A DNA stretch of 64,000 bases from Cacconaster sp033811195 (GTDB lineage: Bacteria > Bacteroidota > Bacteroidia > Bacteroidales > UBA932), in assembly GCA_033811195.1 (NCBI GenBank), contig JAPXOZ010000001.1, positions 1 to 64,000 on the forward strand. Reading direction: 5' to 3'. Below, in pieces: positions 26,117 through 35,762 of this stretch (positions are counted from its first letter, which is position 1; each line of letters begins with the position of its first letter). Made by a program: the position numbers and the translations under genes. The notes beneath the pieces are model-generated. The model was not told the DNA's origin. It was given only the letters and a program-made list of their open reading frames with translations, and made no database searches.

Positions 26117-27463
26117 TTATATTACTCCCTGCTCAAGCATGGCCTGTGCAACTTTCATGAAGCCGGCGATGTTTGCGCCCTTCACATAGTCAACAGTACC
26201 ATCTTTTCTCTGACCGAACTTAACACACTGAGCATGGATGCTCTCCATGATGAAGTGAAGTTTCTCATCAACTTCTTTACCTGACCAGCTGATGTGTGAA
26301 GCATTCTGGGTCATCTCAAGACCTGAAGTTGCCACACCGCCTGCATTGACAGCCTTGCCGGGGGCGAATAGGAAGCCTTTTGTTGACTGGAATGCAGCAA
26401 TAGCTTCGGGAGTACAACCCATGTTGGAAACCTCGCAGCAGCACCATGTACCATTAGCGATTAGTTCTTTTGCATCATCACCGTTAAGCTCATTCTGGAA
26501 TGCACAAGGAAGAGCGATGTCGCACTTCACACTCCAAGCTTTCTTGCCTGAGGTAAAAATAGCATCCTTGGGAAACTTGTCAGCCATGTCCTGAACTTTA
26601 TTGCGGTTGGAAGCACGCATAACGAGCATATAGTCGATCATCTCCTTGTTGATACCATTAGGAAGAGTGCAGACACCGTCAGGACCGGAGATTGCTACAA
26701 CTTTTGCACCGAGTTCGGTGGCTTTAGTCGCAGCACCCCATGCTACGTTGCCGAATCCGGAGATGGCAACTGTTTTGCCCTTGATATTCTTGCCGGCTTT
26801 TGCAAGTACGTGCTCTGTAAAGTAAAGAGCACCAAAACCGGTAGCTTCAGGACGAAGGATAGAGCCACCCCAGGTTAGACCCTTGCCGGTAAGAACGCCT
26901 GTATTGTACTGGCGTGCGAGTTTGGAGTACATGCCGACAAAGTAACCGATCTCACGGGCGCCAACACCAACGTCACCTGCGGGAACGTCCTGATCGGGAC
27001 CGATACAATGCCACAACTCGAGCATATATGCCTGGCAAAAACGCATGATTTCACCATTTGATTTGCCAACCGGATCGAAATCAGAACCGCCCTTACCACC
27101 GCCCATAGGGAGAGTTGTAAGTGCATTCTTGAAAGTCTGCTCAAAGCCGAGGAATTTCAACATTGAAACATTTACGGCAGGATGGAAACGGATACCGCCC
27201 TTGTAGGGACCGATAGCACTGTTGAACTGTACACGATAACCGATGTTGGTCTGAACATCACCTTTGTCGTCTACCCAGGCAACACGGAAAGTGAAGACAC
27301 GGTCGGGCTCAACAATTCTTTCAACTATTTTTGCCTTTTCGAATTCAGGATGTTGATTGTAAACCTCTTCGATTGACTCAAGCACCTCATGTACGGCTTG
27401 TAAGTACTCTTTTTCATGGCCATATTTTTTCTCAAGATTGGCCATAATCTCAGCTACTTTCAT
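26117..27463 (-). CDS. gdhA: Glutamate dehydrogenase (hexameric, probably NADP-linked)
   Basis: A 448-residue enzyme of the 450-residue hexameric class. It interconverts glutamate and 2-oxoglutarate plus ammonia. Motifs are YKGGIRFHPAVN (substrate-binding Lys), PMGGGKGGSDFDP (catalytic Lys), DVPAGDVGVGAREIGY, and a Rossmann fold with SGFGNVAWGAATKATELG. Length and the KVAEIMANLEKKYGHEKEYL opening match the NAD(P)-GDH of Bacteroidales. It lies 61 bp downstream of korB, which uses 2-oxoglutarate or related oxoacids, so the pair suits ammonia assimilation or glutamate fermentation. Coenzyme preference is inferred from family, not shown. Confidence 0.95.
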   Translation of the reverse strand: MKVAEIMANLEKKYGHEKEYLQAVHEVLESIEEVYNQHPEFEKAKIVERIVEPDRVFTFRVAWVDDKGDVQTNIGYRVQFNSAIGPYKGGIRFHPAVNVSMLKFLGFEQTFKNALTTLPMGGGKGGSDFDPVGKSNGEIMRFCQAYMLELWHCIGPDQDVPAGDVGVGAREIGYFVGMYSKLARQYNTGVLTGKGLTWGGSILRPEATGFGALYFTEHVLAKAGKNIKGKTVAISGFGNVAWGAATKATELGAKVVAISGPDGVCTLPNGINKEMIDYMLVMRASNRNKVQDMADKFPKDAIFTSGKKAWSVKCDIALPCAFQNELNGDDAKELIANGTWCCCEVSNMGCTPEAIAAFQSTKGFLFAPGKAVNAGGVATSGLEMTQNASHISWSGKEVDEKLHFIMESIHAQCVKFGQRKDGTVDYVKGANIAGFMKVAQAMLEQGVI

Positions 27464-27524
27464 AATTCTTAACTTAATTTATTAGATTGATATTTGATGT
27501 TAATATAGTAAAAAAAATCGACTA

Positions 27525-28538
27525 TTAAACAACCCAGGTTGCACCGCTATGAAGCAGGTCGTCCATGCATTTTATCGTGGATTGTTCCTCTACTACTTTC
27601 AGCTGGTCCCTTACGTTGTCATCATAGGTGTTTCCCTTGACACTACGGATAACTCCGAGAGCTACGGGATATTCGGGGTGCTTCATATTGACTAGGAGAT
27701 TATGGATGCCTATCTCCTTGCAATGTGCATCATGAACCAGCAGGTCATCCACCGTGATGCCATCCTTACCGATGGTAACCACTTCAAGTTTCCGGTTGCG
27801 GAATATCAAACCCTTGTCGTTGTTCTTTCCGAATATCATCGGTTCGCCATGACGGAGTATTAAGGTCCTGTCAGCACGGGTTGCACGATCGGAAATAGTA
27901 GCGTGGGCACCATCGTTAAAGATGACGCAATTGACCAGCATCTCAACCACCGAAGTGCCGTCATGCTTGGCTGCTTCCACTAAAATATCCTGACTGAGCT
28001 TGACCTCCGAGTCAAGACTGCGTGCGAAGAATGTAGACCCGGCGCCTAGCGCTAGTGCACCAGGATTGAAGGGATTCTCAACTGTTCCATAAGGAGATGT
28101 CCTAGTGATCATTCCGAGTTTGGATGTAGGAGAATACTGACCTTTGGTGAGACCGTAAATCTGGTTGTTAAAGAGAATGATATTGATATCAATGTTCCTG
28201 CGGATAGCATGGATAAAGTGATTACCGCCGATTGCCAGTGCGTCACCATCACCGGTAGCTTGCCAAATACTGAGTGTGGGATTAGCCACCTTCATACCTG
28301 TGGAAATGGCTGTCGCACGACCATGTATTCCGTGAAATCCAAATGTATCCATATAGTAGGGCAATCTGGAAGAGCAGCCGATACCTGAAACGAACACGAT
28401 TCTTTCTTTAGTATAGCCCAAAGCTTCACAAACTTCAGGGAGAGCCCTGTGGATGGATGCCAGTACTGCATGGTCTCCACAGCCGGGACACCATCTTACT
28501 TCCTGATTACTTTTAAAATCTTGTGCTGTATATGCCAT
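27525..28538 (-). CDS. korB: 2-oxoacid:ferredoxin oxidoreductase, beta subunit
   Basis: A 337-residue TPP-binding subunit. RWCPGCGDHAVLASIH gives two cluster cysteines (C17, C20), VSGIGCSSRLP a third (C55), and a later NCVIFNDGAH the fourth, so a [4Fe-4S] cluster is expected. ATGDGDALAIGGNHFIHA is the TPP/Mg motif. With KorA it would oxidatively decarboxylate a 2-oxoacid to an acyl-CoA and reduce ferredoxin, in either direction under anaerobic conditions. It follows korA by 19 bp. Substrate (2-oxoglutarate versus branched-chain or pyruvate) is not decided by sequence inspection; the 2-oxoglutarate name follows the fused-alpha family usual in Bacteroidales. Confidence 0.9.
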   Translation of the reverse strand: MAYTAQDFKSNQEVRWCPGCGDHAVLASIHRALPEVCEALGYTKERIVFVSGIGCSSRLPYYMDTFGFHGIHGRATAISTGMKVANPTLSIWQATGDGDALAIGGNHFIHAIRRNIDINIILFNNQIYGLTKGQYSPTSKLGMITRTSPYGTVENPFNPGALALGAGSTFFARSLDSEVKLSQDILVEAAKHDGTSVVEMLVNCVIFNDGAHATISDRATRADRTLILRHGEPMIFGKNNDKGLIFRNRKLEVVTIGKDGITVDDLLVHDAHCKEIGIHNLLVNMKHPEYPVALGVIRSVKGNTYDDNVRDQLKVVEEQSTIKCMDDLLHSGATWVV

Positions 28539-28557
28539 AGTAGTATATTTTCAAAGA

Positions 28558-30390
28558 TTAAAGAATATTGTTAACTGCATCCACGATTTCTTTCACAATA
28601 AAGGGCTGTCCCTGAACTTTGTTGTATTGTAAATATTTGAAATCGGGCAATTTTGCTCTTAGATAATCCACAAACTGACCCGAGTTAAGCTCGCATACTA
28701 AAATCTTTTTATAGCGTGCGAATACCTCAGCAGTGTTCTTGGGGAGAGGATTAATATAATCGAAATGGGCAAGAGCAACGCTCTTTCCTTCTGTCTGCAT
28801 CTGCTGCACTGCAGTGTAAAGATGGCCAAAAGTGCCACCCCAACCCACTACAAGCACATCTGCCTTATCAGCTCCTATGACTTCCTGTTTGGGAATAAAA
28901 TTGGCCATACGTGCAACCTTCTCAGCCCTCGCCGCGCACATTTTTTCGTGATTTATAGGATCAGAAGAGATAACTCCATCAGGATTCTTCTCCAAACCGC
29001 CTACCCTATGTTCGAGACCGGCTTTTCCGGGCAATGCCCATTTTCGCACAAATGTTTCAGGATCTCTATGATAAGGCTTGTAAGGACCCTCGCAGGAGTC
29101 AATTATAGGGGGATGAATCTCTGGATAATCCTTCATTGAAGGGATTTTCCAGGGTTCGGAGCCGTTGCCGAGGAAGCCTTCGGTAAGGAGTATTACGGGC
29201 ATCATATGCTCCATTGCATATTTGCCTGCATAGAATGCAGCGTCAAAACAATGTGAGGGAGAGTGTGCTGCCATCACAGCAATCGGGCACTCACCGTTAC
29301 GGCCGTAAAGGGCCTGTGCAAGGTCTGTCTGCTCCGTTTTGGTGGGTATACCAGTCGAAGGACCGCCCCTCTGAACATCCACTATCACAAGCGGAAGCTC
29401 GGTAATCATAGCAAGACCCATGGCCTCTGATTTTAGCGAGAGACCTGGGCCTGAAGTGGTGGTCACTGCAAAGTTACCCGCATAAGCTGCTCCAATGGCT
29501 GTACAAATACCTGCAATCTCGTCTTCAGCCTGCATAGTCTTCACTCCAAGATTTTTATGGATAGCAAGCTCCTCAAGGATTCCTGTAGCAGGAGTAATAG
29601 GGTATGAACCACAGAATAGAGGAATTCCACTCTTCTCAGCTGCTGCCATCAAACCCCATGCAGTGGCCTGGTTGCCATTAATATTGCGATAAACGCCCTT
29701 CTCCTGAGAAGCAGGCTGCACCATATAGGTGTTTGGAATAGCGTGTATATTGCTTGCGTAGTTAAAGCCATCGAAAAGCACTTTTTTGTTGGCATTGATC
29801 AGATGTGGTGTCTTCTTGAACTTTTTCTCAAGATACTCATAGGTATGATCAAGTGATCTGTTAAAAAGGAAGAAGCACATACCAAGAGTGAACATATTCT
29901 TGCTACGCAGGATTGACTTGTTGTCAAGACCGCTCTCTTTGAGACTCTCTTTGGTAAGGGTGGTGATGGGGGAAGAAATGATGTTCCTGTCCTCAATTTT
30001 GAGCTCTGCAAAAGGATCAAGAGTTGCGTAGCCGGCCCTCTTGATACCAGCCTCGTCAAAAGCATCCAGATCGATGATGATGGTTGCGGTGGGTTTGGTC
30101 CACTTTGCATTTGCCTTGAGTGCAGCCGGATTCATTGCTACTAACACGTCACAGAAGTCACCGGGAGTGTTTACTTCACCACTTCCGATGTGGACCTGAA
30201 AGCCCGAAACTCCGGATACAGTACCCTGAGGAGCACGGATTTCGGAGGGATAATCGGGAAAAGTGGAAATCTCATTTCCATAAAGAGCGGATGCGTCCGC
30301 AAACAGGGTGCCTGTGAGCTGCATTCCGTCTCCGGAGTCACCAGCAAAACGAATTACGACATTCTTCATGTCGATAACTTTGTGTTGCAT
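28558..30390 (-). CDS. korA: 2-oxoacid:ferredoxin oxidoreductase, fused gamma-alpha subunit
   Basis: A 610-residue protein in which a gamma domain (about residues 8-190, starting KNVVIRFAGDSGDGMQLTG) precedes the alpha domain (about 215-610), with GNQATAWGLMAAAEKSG, then SCEGPYKPYHRDPETFVRKW and a C-terminal ILVCELNSGQFVDYLR. The fusion is common in Bacteroidota KorA. It partners KorB directly downstream. ATG at 30390 is used; an in-frame ATG at 30369 is also possible. There is no separate ferredoxin-type delta subunit in the cluster. Confidence 0.9.
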   Translation of the reverse strand: MQHKVIDMKNVVIRFAGDSGDGMQLTGTLFADASALYGNEISTFPDYPSEIRAPQGTVSGVSGFQVHIGSGEVNTPGDFCDVLVAMNPAALKANAKWTKPTATIIIDLDAFDEAGIKRAGYATLDPFAELKIEDRNIISSPITTLTKESLKESGLDNKSILRSKNMFTLGMCFFLFNRSLDHTYEYLEKKFKKTPHLINANKKVLFDGFNYASNIHAIPNTYMVQPASQEKGVYRNINGNQATAWGLMAAAEKSGIPLFCGSYPITPATGILEELAIHKNLGVKTMQAEDEIAGICTAIGAAYAGNFAVTTTSGPGLSLKSEAMGLAMITELPLVIVDVQRGGPSTGIPTKTEQTDLAQALYGRNGECPIAVMAAHSPSHCFDAAFYAGKYAMEHMMPVILLTEGFLGNGSEPWKIPSMKDYPEIHPPIIDSCEGPYKPYHRDPETFVRKWALPGKAGLEHRVGGLEKNPDGVISSDPINHEKMCAARAEKVARMANFIPKQEVIGADKADVLVVGWGGTFGHLYTAVQQMQTEGKSVALAHFDYINPLPKNTAEVFARYKKILVCELNSGQFVDYLRAKLPDFKYLQYNKVQGQPFIVKEIVDAVNNIL

Positions 30391-30429
30391 AAAATAAGAA
30401 TAGTTTTTATGTAAATAATTAATTAATAG

Positions 30430-30981
30430 TTATTGCTGCTGTGGAAGTTGTGTGGGGGTAACCTTCTCTTCGGGGATGCCGAGCTCTTTCTTCACGAGCG
30501 GAAGCAGATCCACCGATGCGGTCTCATCCAAATAAATAATGGCACCTGCAGCAGTATTAAAAACATAGGTTAACGAAAGCTCCTTTGCTACCTTGTTGAT
30601 TGCAATTTGTGCCTTCTGATAAACTGGTGCTGAGAGTTCCTGCTCCTGCTGTCCTAACTCCTGCTGTGCAGTTTGCTGGAACTGCTGCAGACGTGCAATA
30701 AGGTCCTGAATCTCCTTTTCCTTCGCCTCTTTTACAGCTGCGGTCCAGGTAGCCTGCCTACGGTTGTACTCGGTATACTTTGCTTGGTATTCATCCTCCA
30801 TACCCTGCATGGTCTCGATCAAGTCAGTCTGGATCACTTGAAGTCTCATGCGCACGGTATCCATCTCTGCCATCAGGTAAATAACTTCCTGCGTGTTGAT
30901 ATGACCGATCTTGAGTTCTTGGGCCTTGACCGAGAATCCGAGTCCGGCAAGGATGAAAATAATAATTGTGATACGTTTCAT
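30430..30981 (-). CDS. OmpH/Skp-family periplasmic chaperone (second copy)
   Basis: A 183-residue secreted protein. The signal peptide ends near AQ (GLGFSVKAQ), followed by ELKIGHINTQEVIYLMAEMD, the Skp opening strand-helix. A long coiled coil (about residues 50-120) rich in Gln and Glu follows, then a short C-terminal beta/helix segment and a Pro/Gln tail. Skp trimers hold unfolded outer-membrane proteins in the periplasm. It lies directly after another Skp homologue (21-bp gap), downstream of bamA, so the three genes probably serve outer-membrane protein assembly. A TTG-like longer start is not needed; ATG at 30981 fits. Confidence 0.88.
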   Translation of the reverse strand: MKRITIIIFILAGLGFSVKAQELKIGHINTQEVIYLMAEMDTVRMRLQVIQTDLIETMQGMEDEYQAKYTEYNRRQATWTAAVKEAKEKEIQDLIARLQQFQQTAQQELGQQEQELSAPVYQKAQIAINKVAKELSLTYVFNTAAGAIIYLDETASVDLLPLVKKELGIPEEKVTPTQLPQQQ

Positions 30982-31002
30982 ATGTGTATTTGTTGTTAAA
31001 TA

Positions 31003-31515
31003 TTATTTATTTTGAATTAGTTTCAATACTTCCTCGGTAAGATCGTACTTTGAGTTTTTATAAACCACGCCGGGAGTAACTGCAAGGTCAATTATCAGGA
31101 CATAGTCATCCCGTGCAGCGACTACCTCAATTGCCGCATTAACCAGGGTCTGGATAGGGCCTATCAATTCTTCCGATTTTTTAGCCATTATGCCATCTTC
31201 CCCAAAGTAAATGCGCTGTTTACTCTTAACCACCTGCTCTTTGGATATAATCTCTTGCTCCCTGGCAGCGCGCTGAGTATCATTGAGAGAATTTTTAAAC
31301 TGCTGATATGACTGATAGAGTTGTTCTATCTCGCTGATTTCGGCCTCTATAATGGCCTTATACTTGTCTGAAAGCTCGTTGAGCTCTACTTGGGCGGCCT
31401 GATATTCAGGGATGGCCTCTAATATCACCTCAGTGTCAATATAAGCCACCTTTTGTGCATTAGCACAAAAAAAGGAAATGATCAGTGCGGCAAATGAGAG
31501 TAAAAACTTTTTCAT
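31003..31515 (-). CDS. OmpH/Skp-family periplasmic chaperone (first copy)
   Basis: A 170-residue Skp-like protein. The signal peptide ends at NAQ, followed by KVAYIDTEVILEAIPEYQAA. It has a helical hairpin of heptad character and the C-terminal VLIIDLAVTPGVVYKNSKYD strand, which is the family's trimerisation core. It starts 19 bp after bamA and precedes the second copy by 21 bp. Tandem skp genes after bamA are common in Bacteroidales. The two copies are related but clearly diverged, so they may have different clients. Confidence 0.9.
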   Translation of the reverse strand: MKKFLLSFAALIISFFCANAQKVAYIDTEVILEAIPEYQAAQVELNELSDKYKAIIEAEISEIEQLYQSYQQFKNSLNDTQRAAREQEIISKEQVVKSKQRIYFGEDGIMAKKSEELIGPIQTLVNAAIEVVAARDDYVLIIDLAVTPGVVYKNSKYDLTEEVLKLIQNK

Positions 31516-31534
31516 CTTGACATCATTTATGTAG

Positions 31535-34066
31535 TTAAAATTGTTGTCCTATCACAAAGTGGAACTGACTTCTCTCTTCAGGGTCGTCAGAATCAAATCC
31601 ATAACCCCAGTCAATACCAAGCATACCAACGATGGGCAGTAACACCCTTATGCCCGCTCCTGCGGAGCGTTTGATATGGAAGGGGTTGAAATTGCGGATA
31701 TCCGACCAGCAATTACCTCCTTCAAGAAATAACAGCGCATAAATAGTGGAGTTCGGCTGCATTATTACAGGATATCTGAGCTCAATAGTAAACTTGTCAT
31801 AAACATTACCCGCATAGGCGTTTCCTATATAGGGTGTGAGAGAGTAATTTTCATAACCTCTAAGACCAATAACCTCGGAGCCGTAAGTATTATAGCCAGA
31901 CATTCCATCACCGCCAAGTATAAAGCCCTCAAACGGGGAGTACCCGTAGTTTTTGTTGTAATAACCCAAATAACCGAACTGTGCTCTTGTCATCAACACA
32001 AGATCACCGACAATTCTTGTGAAAAGAGTTCCTCTGAAGGTCCACTTATGGTACTCAATCCACTTATAGTGATCCTGAACGGTCATCTTACTGTAATCCT
32101 TATCACGGTTGCCCCCTATAAGCGAAAATGGAGGGGTAAGCTGTAAGGAGAATGAGAGGTCAGAACCACTTCGCGGATAAATCGACTGGTCAGTGGAGTT
32201 ACGTGTCAAAGTTGTGGTCCAGCTTATGTTATGCGAGATACCGGTATCGAAAATGAAATTGTACTTCCAGTCCTGAAGGCGGTATGACTGCCATCCGAGT
32301 TGATTGTAGAGCACAAAATAGTTGTCAGGCCATTTAAGTCGAGTACCGAGTCCGACCGCTGCACCGAAAATCTCCATATATTCGTCATCATTGAGCACCT
32401 GATAATAATAGGTGGCGTAAGAGTTGGTCTGACGTGTAAAATAGGCCGAAATATTGAGCGAAGTCGGCTTCTTGCCGGTAAGCCATGGCTCGACAAAACT
32501 TGCCGTAAATGCAGTATAGTATGAACCGTTGGTTTGGAATCGTATTGCCAACTGCTGGGCATCACCCAATGGAACGGGTCTCCAGGCCTCTTTTCTAAAG
32601 AAGTTGGAGGTGGAAAAGTTGTTAAAGCTTACACCCAGAGTTCCTACGAATGTCCTGTTGCCCCATCCACCGGAGAGCTCCAGCTGACTGTTGGCCTTTT
32701 CCTCTACATTGTATGTTATATCTACGGTGTTATTCATCGGATTGGGGATCAGCGCATAACCCTTCGAAGGATCAGCAGCATATTCTGCATCAAAATGGCC
32801 CATAGAGGCAATTTCACGCACAGAACGCTCAAAGTCTGTCTGGCGGAAGAGATAACCGGGACGGGTAAATACGGCCCTGCGCACCACGTTTTCATTAGTG
32901 ATGGTATTGCCATTTATGATTATATTGTTGAATGTAGCCGGCTTACCCTCAATCATACGCATCTCCACATCGACCGAGTCGCCATCAATGTTAAGTTCCA
33001 CCGGAGTGACATTAAAAAAGAGGTATCCCTGATCTCGGTAGAGCTTTGAAATTGTCAGGTCATTCTCCTTATCTCCGCCGAACAGGCGTTTTTCCATTGT
33101 TACCACATCATAGATGGAGCCCTTTTCGATACGGAGAACAGAGTTGAGTTGTTCCTCTGTGTACTCGGAGTTTCCGGTCCAGGTAATATCCCTGAAATAA
33201 TATCTCTTACCCTGGTCGATTTTAAAATGAATGCCCAGCCTGCCCTCCTCTATCTCGTAAATTGAATCACGGACTATTCTTGCGTCACGATAACCGGCTT
33301 CATTGAATGCATCGATAAGGGACTGTTTGTCATTTTCGTACTCATCCTCATTGAATTTTTTGGATGAGAATAAGTTATACCACTTAGAGTCCTTAGTCTT
33401 CTTCATCGCTTTGTCGAGCTTAAATTTAGACAGCTCTCCATTGCCTTCGTAGGTGATGGTTCTAACCTTGACTTTCTTACCTCTTTCAATATCGAAGGTG
33501 ACTGATACGGCGTTGTTAATTACAGAGTCGACCTGCTGAATCACATTTACCTTGGCATTATTAAAACCTTTCTCCTTAAAATATCTCTTAATGATATTAG
33601 TAGAAGTGGAAATCACATAATCTGAAAGTTCACTTCCTCTTTTGAGCGAAAGTCTATTCCTTAGTTCATCCCGATCCGAGTTCCTGATACCCTTGAAATC
33701 CCATCTGATTACCCTCGGACGTTCTGTTACCTTTAGTACAAGATAAACTGTGTCACGTGATGCCGAAAGTGAGTCAACGTAAAGCCCTATTGTAGAGAAA
33801 GCCCTCTGGAGCCATATCCTCTTGAGGGCAGCTGAAACATCGGCACCGGGAATCTGCACATTGTCTCCCTCATAAATACCAAGCACCGAAAGTACCTGTT
33901 CTGCCCTTCTTGATTTGAGACCCTCCATGGTTATGCCTCCTACCGTATAGGTCTTGGGGTTCGAATAATCTATCTCCACGTTCTGTCCTAAAATAACTTC
34001 CTGCGCCGATACAACAGCACAGGGAAGCATAAAAAGCAGGATTAGAATCAGTCTAATGTGTCTCAT
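31535..34066 (-). CDS. bamA: Outer-membrane protein assembly factor BamA
   Basis: An 843-residue protein. The signal peptide ends at SAQ (near residue 22), followed by a series of POTRA domains (about residues 30-430) with segments such as GNSEYTEEQLNSVL, then a 16-strand barrel (about 440-843) with SGGWGNRTFVGTLGVSFNNF and a C-terminal FHFVIGQQF ending in the aromatic residue that BamA substrates and BamA itself use. An ORF start exists one codon upstream at 34069 as TTG; the ATG at 34066 is used. It inserts beta-barrel proteins into the outer membrane and is followed by two skp genes, with uppS 35 bp upstream. Confidence 0.95.
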   Translation of the reverse strand: MRHIRLILILLFMLPCAVVSAQEVILGQNVEIDYSNPKTYTVGGITMEGLKSRRAEQVLSVLGIYEGDNVQIPGADVSAALKRIWLQRAFSTIGLYVDSLSASRDTVYLVLKVTERPRVIRWDFKGIRNSDRDELRNRLSLKRGSELSDYVISTSTNIIKRYFKEKGFNNAKVNVIQQVDSVINNAVSVTFDIERGKKVKVRTITYEGNGELSKFKLDKAMKKTKDSKWYNLFSSKKFNEDEYENDKQSLIDAFNEAGYRDARIVRDSIYEIEEGRLGIHFKIDQGKRYYFRDITWTGNSEYTEEQLNSVLRIEKGSIYDVVTMEKRLFGGDKENDLTISKLYRDQGYLFFNVTPVELNIDGDSVDVEMRMIEGKPATFNNIIINGNTITNENVVRRAVFTRPGYLFRQTDFERSVREIASMGHFDAEYAADPSKGYALIPNPMNNTVDITYNVEEKANSQLELSGGWGNRTFVGTLGVSFNNFSTSNFFRKEAWRPVPLGDAQQLAIRFQTNGSYYTAFTASFVEPWLTGKKPTSLNISAYFTRQTNSYATYYYQVLNDDEYMEIFGAAVGLGTRLKWPDNYFVLYNQLGWQSYRLQDWKYNFIFDTGISHNISWTTTLTRNSTDQSIYPRSGSDLSFSLQLTPPFSLIGGNRDKDYSKMTVQDHYKWIEYHKWTFRGTLFTRIVGDLVLMTRAQFGYLGYYNKNYGYSPFEGFILGGDGMSGYNTYGSEVIGLRGYENYSLTPYIGNAYAGNVYDKFTIELRYPVIMQPNSTIYALLFLEGGNCWSDIRNFNPFHIKRSAGAGIRVLLPIVGMLGIDWGYGFDSDDPEERSQFHFVIGQQF

Positions 34067-34101
34067 CAAACAGCAAGTAATAAGTCTGCAAAGATAACCT
34101 T

Positions 34102-34827
34102 TTATTTTAGTTTGCCAAAGCGTCGCTGCCTCTTGTTAAAGCTTTCCAGCGCCCTATCAAAATCATTTTTGCGAAAATCAGGCCAAAGAACCTCTGTAAA
34201 GTAGAACTCTGTATAGGCAGCCTGCCACAACATGTAATTACTGATGCGCTGTTCACCACTTGTACGTATAATAAGATCGGGATCGGGAATGCCTTCAGTG
34301 CTAAGTAACCTCGTAAAAGAATTTTGATCCAGAATGGGCAGCGGGAGTCCCTCTCTGGTGGCACTTGCACACATTTCACCATATCTACGCGCCGCTTCAA
34401 GTATATCCCACTTACCACTGTAACTCAGCATAATTATCAGGTCAAGAGAGGAGTGAGAAAGGCTCTCTATCTCAACCTCCTCTATAATAGCAAGAAGATC
34501 GTCCGGAAGTTGTTTTCGATTTCCGATAATGCGAAATCTGATGTCATTTTTGGCAAAGTTGGCTCTTTCTTCAGTCACCGCCTTGGCCATGAGTGCCATA
34601 AGACCTGACACCTCCTCATCCGGCCGTCCCCAGTTCTCTTCGGAAAAGGCGAATAGACTCAAATACCTAATGCCTTTTTCTCTTGCGTACTCAACAGCAG
34701 CTCTTACGCTATCCACACCGGCATTGTGACCGAAAAGGCGTTCATGACCCTTTTTGTGGGCCCAGCGACCATTGCCGTCCATTATTATAGATACGTGTGT
34801 AGGGATGTTTGTGATTTCAGATGTCAT
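34102..34827 (-). CDS. uppS: Isoprenyl (undecaprenyl) diphosphate synthase
   Basis: A 241-residue cis-prenyltransferase that makes the C55 lipid carrier for cell-wall synthesis. The motif HVSIIMDGNGRWA carries the Mg-binding Asp, and SLFAFSEENWGRP, RTSGEQRISNYMLWQ and FTEVLWPDF are family blocks. An open frame extends to 34941, but the ATG at 34827 is preferred because it gives normal length and overlaps the nadK stop by only 11 bp rather than more than 120. Translational coupling with nadK is likely. It is followed by bamA, a common Bacteroidales neighbourhood. Confidence 0.95.
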   Translation of the reverse strand: MTSEITNIPTHVSIIMDGNGRWAHKKGHERLFGHNAGVDSVRAAVEYAREKGIRYLSLFAFSEENWGRPDEEVSGLMALMAKAVTEERANFAKNDIRFRIIGNRKQLPDDLLAIIEEVEIESLSHSSLDLIIMLSYSGKWDILEAARRYGEMCASATREGLPLPILDQNSFTRLLSTEGIPDPDLIIRTSGEQRISNYMLWQAAYTEFYFTEVLWPDFRKNDFDRALESFNKRQRRFGKLK

Positions 34828-35713
34828 TGCGTTTGTCTTCGCCCCAGAGGAGCTTGTCCTGTATGGCTTTGATAAAATTGTTGTCAAAAAGGGAAATATA
34901 ACCGAAAGGGAATTCACCTCTGTTAATTCGTGCCGAACCACCGGAAGGGAGTGTAAAAGAGCGATTGTCCATTGTTACTATCGCCGGCAAGTCCCTCGAA
35001 GAGAGAGTGAGCTTTAATGTAGAGGTCATCGGGACTACCAATGGGCGCACATTGAGGTTGTGAGGCGCAATTGGAGCGATAATGAGTACCGGAGAGTCTG
35101 GCATCACTATTGGTCCCCCAACACTAAGGGAGTAGGCGGTACTACCTGTAGGAGTGGCAATCACGATACCGTCTGCCCGGTAAAGGGGCAGCAACCTGCC
35201 GTCAATCTTTATGCTGATGGAGAGCATTGCAGGACCCTGGCGGTGAATAGAAATCTCATTCATAGCATAGGGATAAAAACCTTCCGGTACCGAGTTACAA
35301 TCTATCTTGAGAAGATCACGCTGTTCCAGCGAGTAGCGTCCCTCCAACAAGTCATCTATCCATAAAGGAGGCTCACTCCCTACCTTTGCGGTAGTCAGAA
35401 AGCCCAGTCGGCCAAAGTTGATGCCTGCTACCGGTATTCCTCTATCTCTAACATATGTGACCGAAGAGAGAAAAGTACCATCACCTCCTAGAGATAGGAA
35501 AAGACTCACATCTTCGGGGAGATCCTCACTGGAGGTAAAAATCTCTCCAGAAGGCAATTCAAGGCCCTTTTCCGCGAGTTGCTCAAGAAAAGGAGCATAC
35601 CATACAAAACTCACTTTTCTGGATGAAAGCACATCCAGCAGAAGAGCGAATTTGTCGAGGTATCCACTCCTGACCTCCCTACCTAAAATGGCAATCTTTT
35701 TGCTCTGTTTCAT
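34817..35713 (-). CDS. nadK: NAD kinase
   Basis: A 298-residue enzyme that phosphorylates NAD to NADP. SLGGDGTFLSSV (GGDG at residues 76-79) is the catalytic motif, GINFGRLGFLT follows, and GIVIATPTGSTAYSLSVGGP is the second NAD-binding block. The longer ORF start at 35761 is rejected: the ATG at 35713 gives MKQSKKIAILGRE at the right place, and the predicted promoter at 35732-35762 would start transcription near 35725. It overlaps uppS by 11 bp and is divergent from pdxJ. Confidence 0.94.
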   Translation of the reverse strand: MKQSKKIAILGREVRSGYLDKFALLLDVLSSRKVSFVWYAPFLEQLAEKGLELPSGEIFTSSEDLPEDVSLFLSLGGDGTFLSSVTYVRDRGIPVAGINFGRLGFLTTAKVGSEPPLWIDDLLEGRYSLEQRDLLKIDCNSVPEGFYPYAMNEISIHRQGPAMLSISIKIDGRLLPLYRADGIVIATPTGSTAYSLSVGGPIVMPDSPVLIIAPIAPHNLNVRPLVVPMTSTLKLTLSSRDLPAIVTMDNRSFTLPSGGSARINRGEFPFGYISLFDNNFIKAIQDKLLWGEDKRNDI

Positions 35714-35731
35714 TAATAACACTAAATTTGT

Positions 35732-35762
35732 CAAAATTATGTATTTTTGTAAATATGACAAA
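35732..35762 (-). promoter_or_regulatory. Promoter of nadK-uppS-bamA run
   Basis: Minus strand: TTTG (35759-35762), 19 nt, TAATTTTG (35732-35739), an exact TAnnTTTG. The start is predicted near 35725, 12 nt before the nadK ATG at 35713. The -33 box lies inside the first codons of pdxJ. Confidence 0.68.

Noticed and set aside
34828..34941. Longer N-terminus of UppS
   Set aside because: It would overlap nadK by about 125 bp and adds residues not seen in the family; the internal ATG gives normal length.
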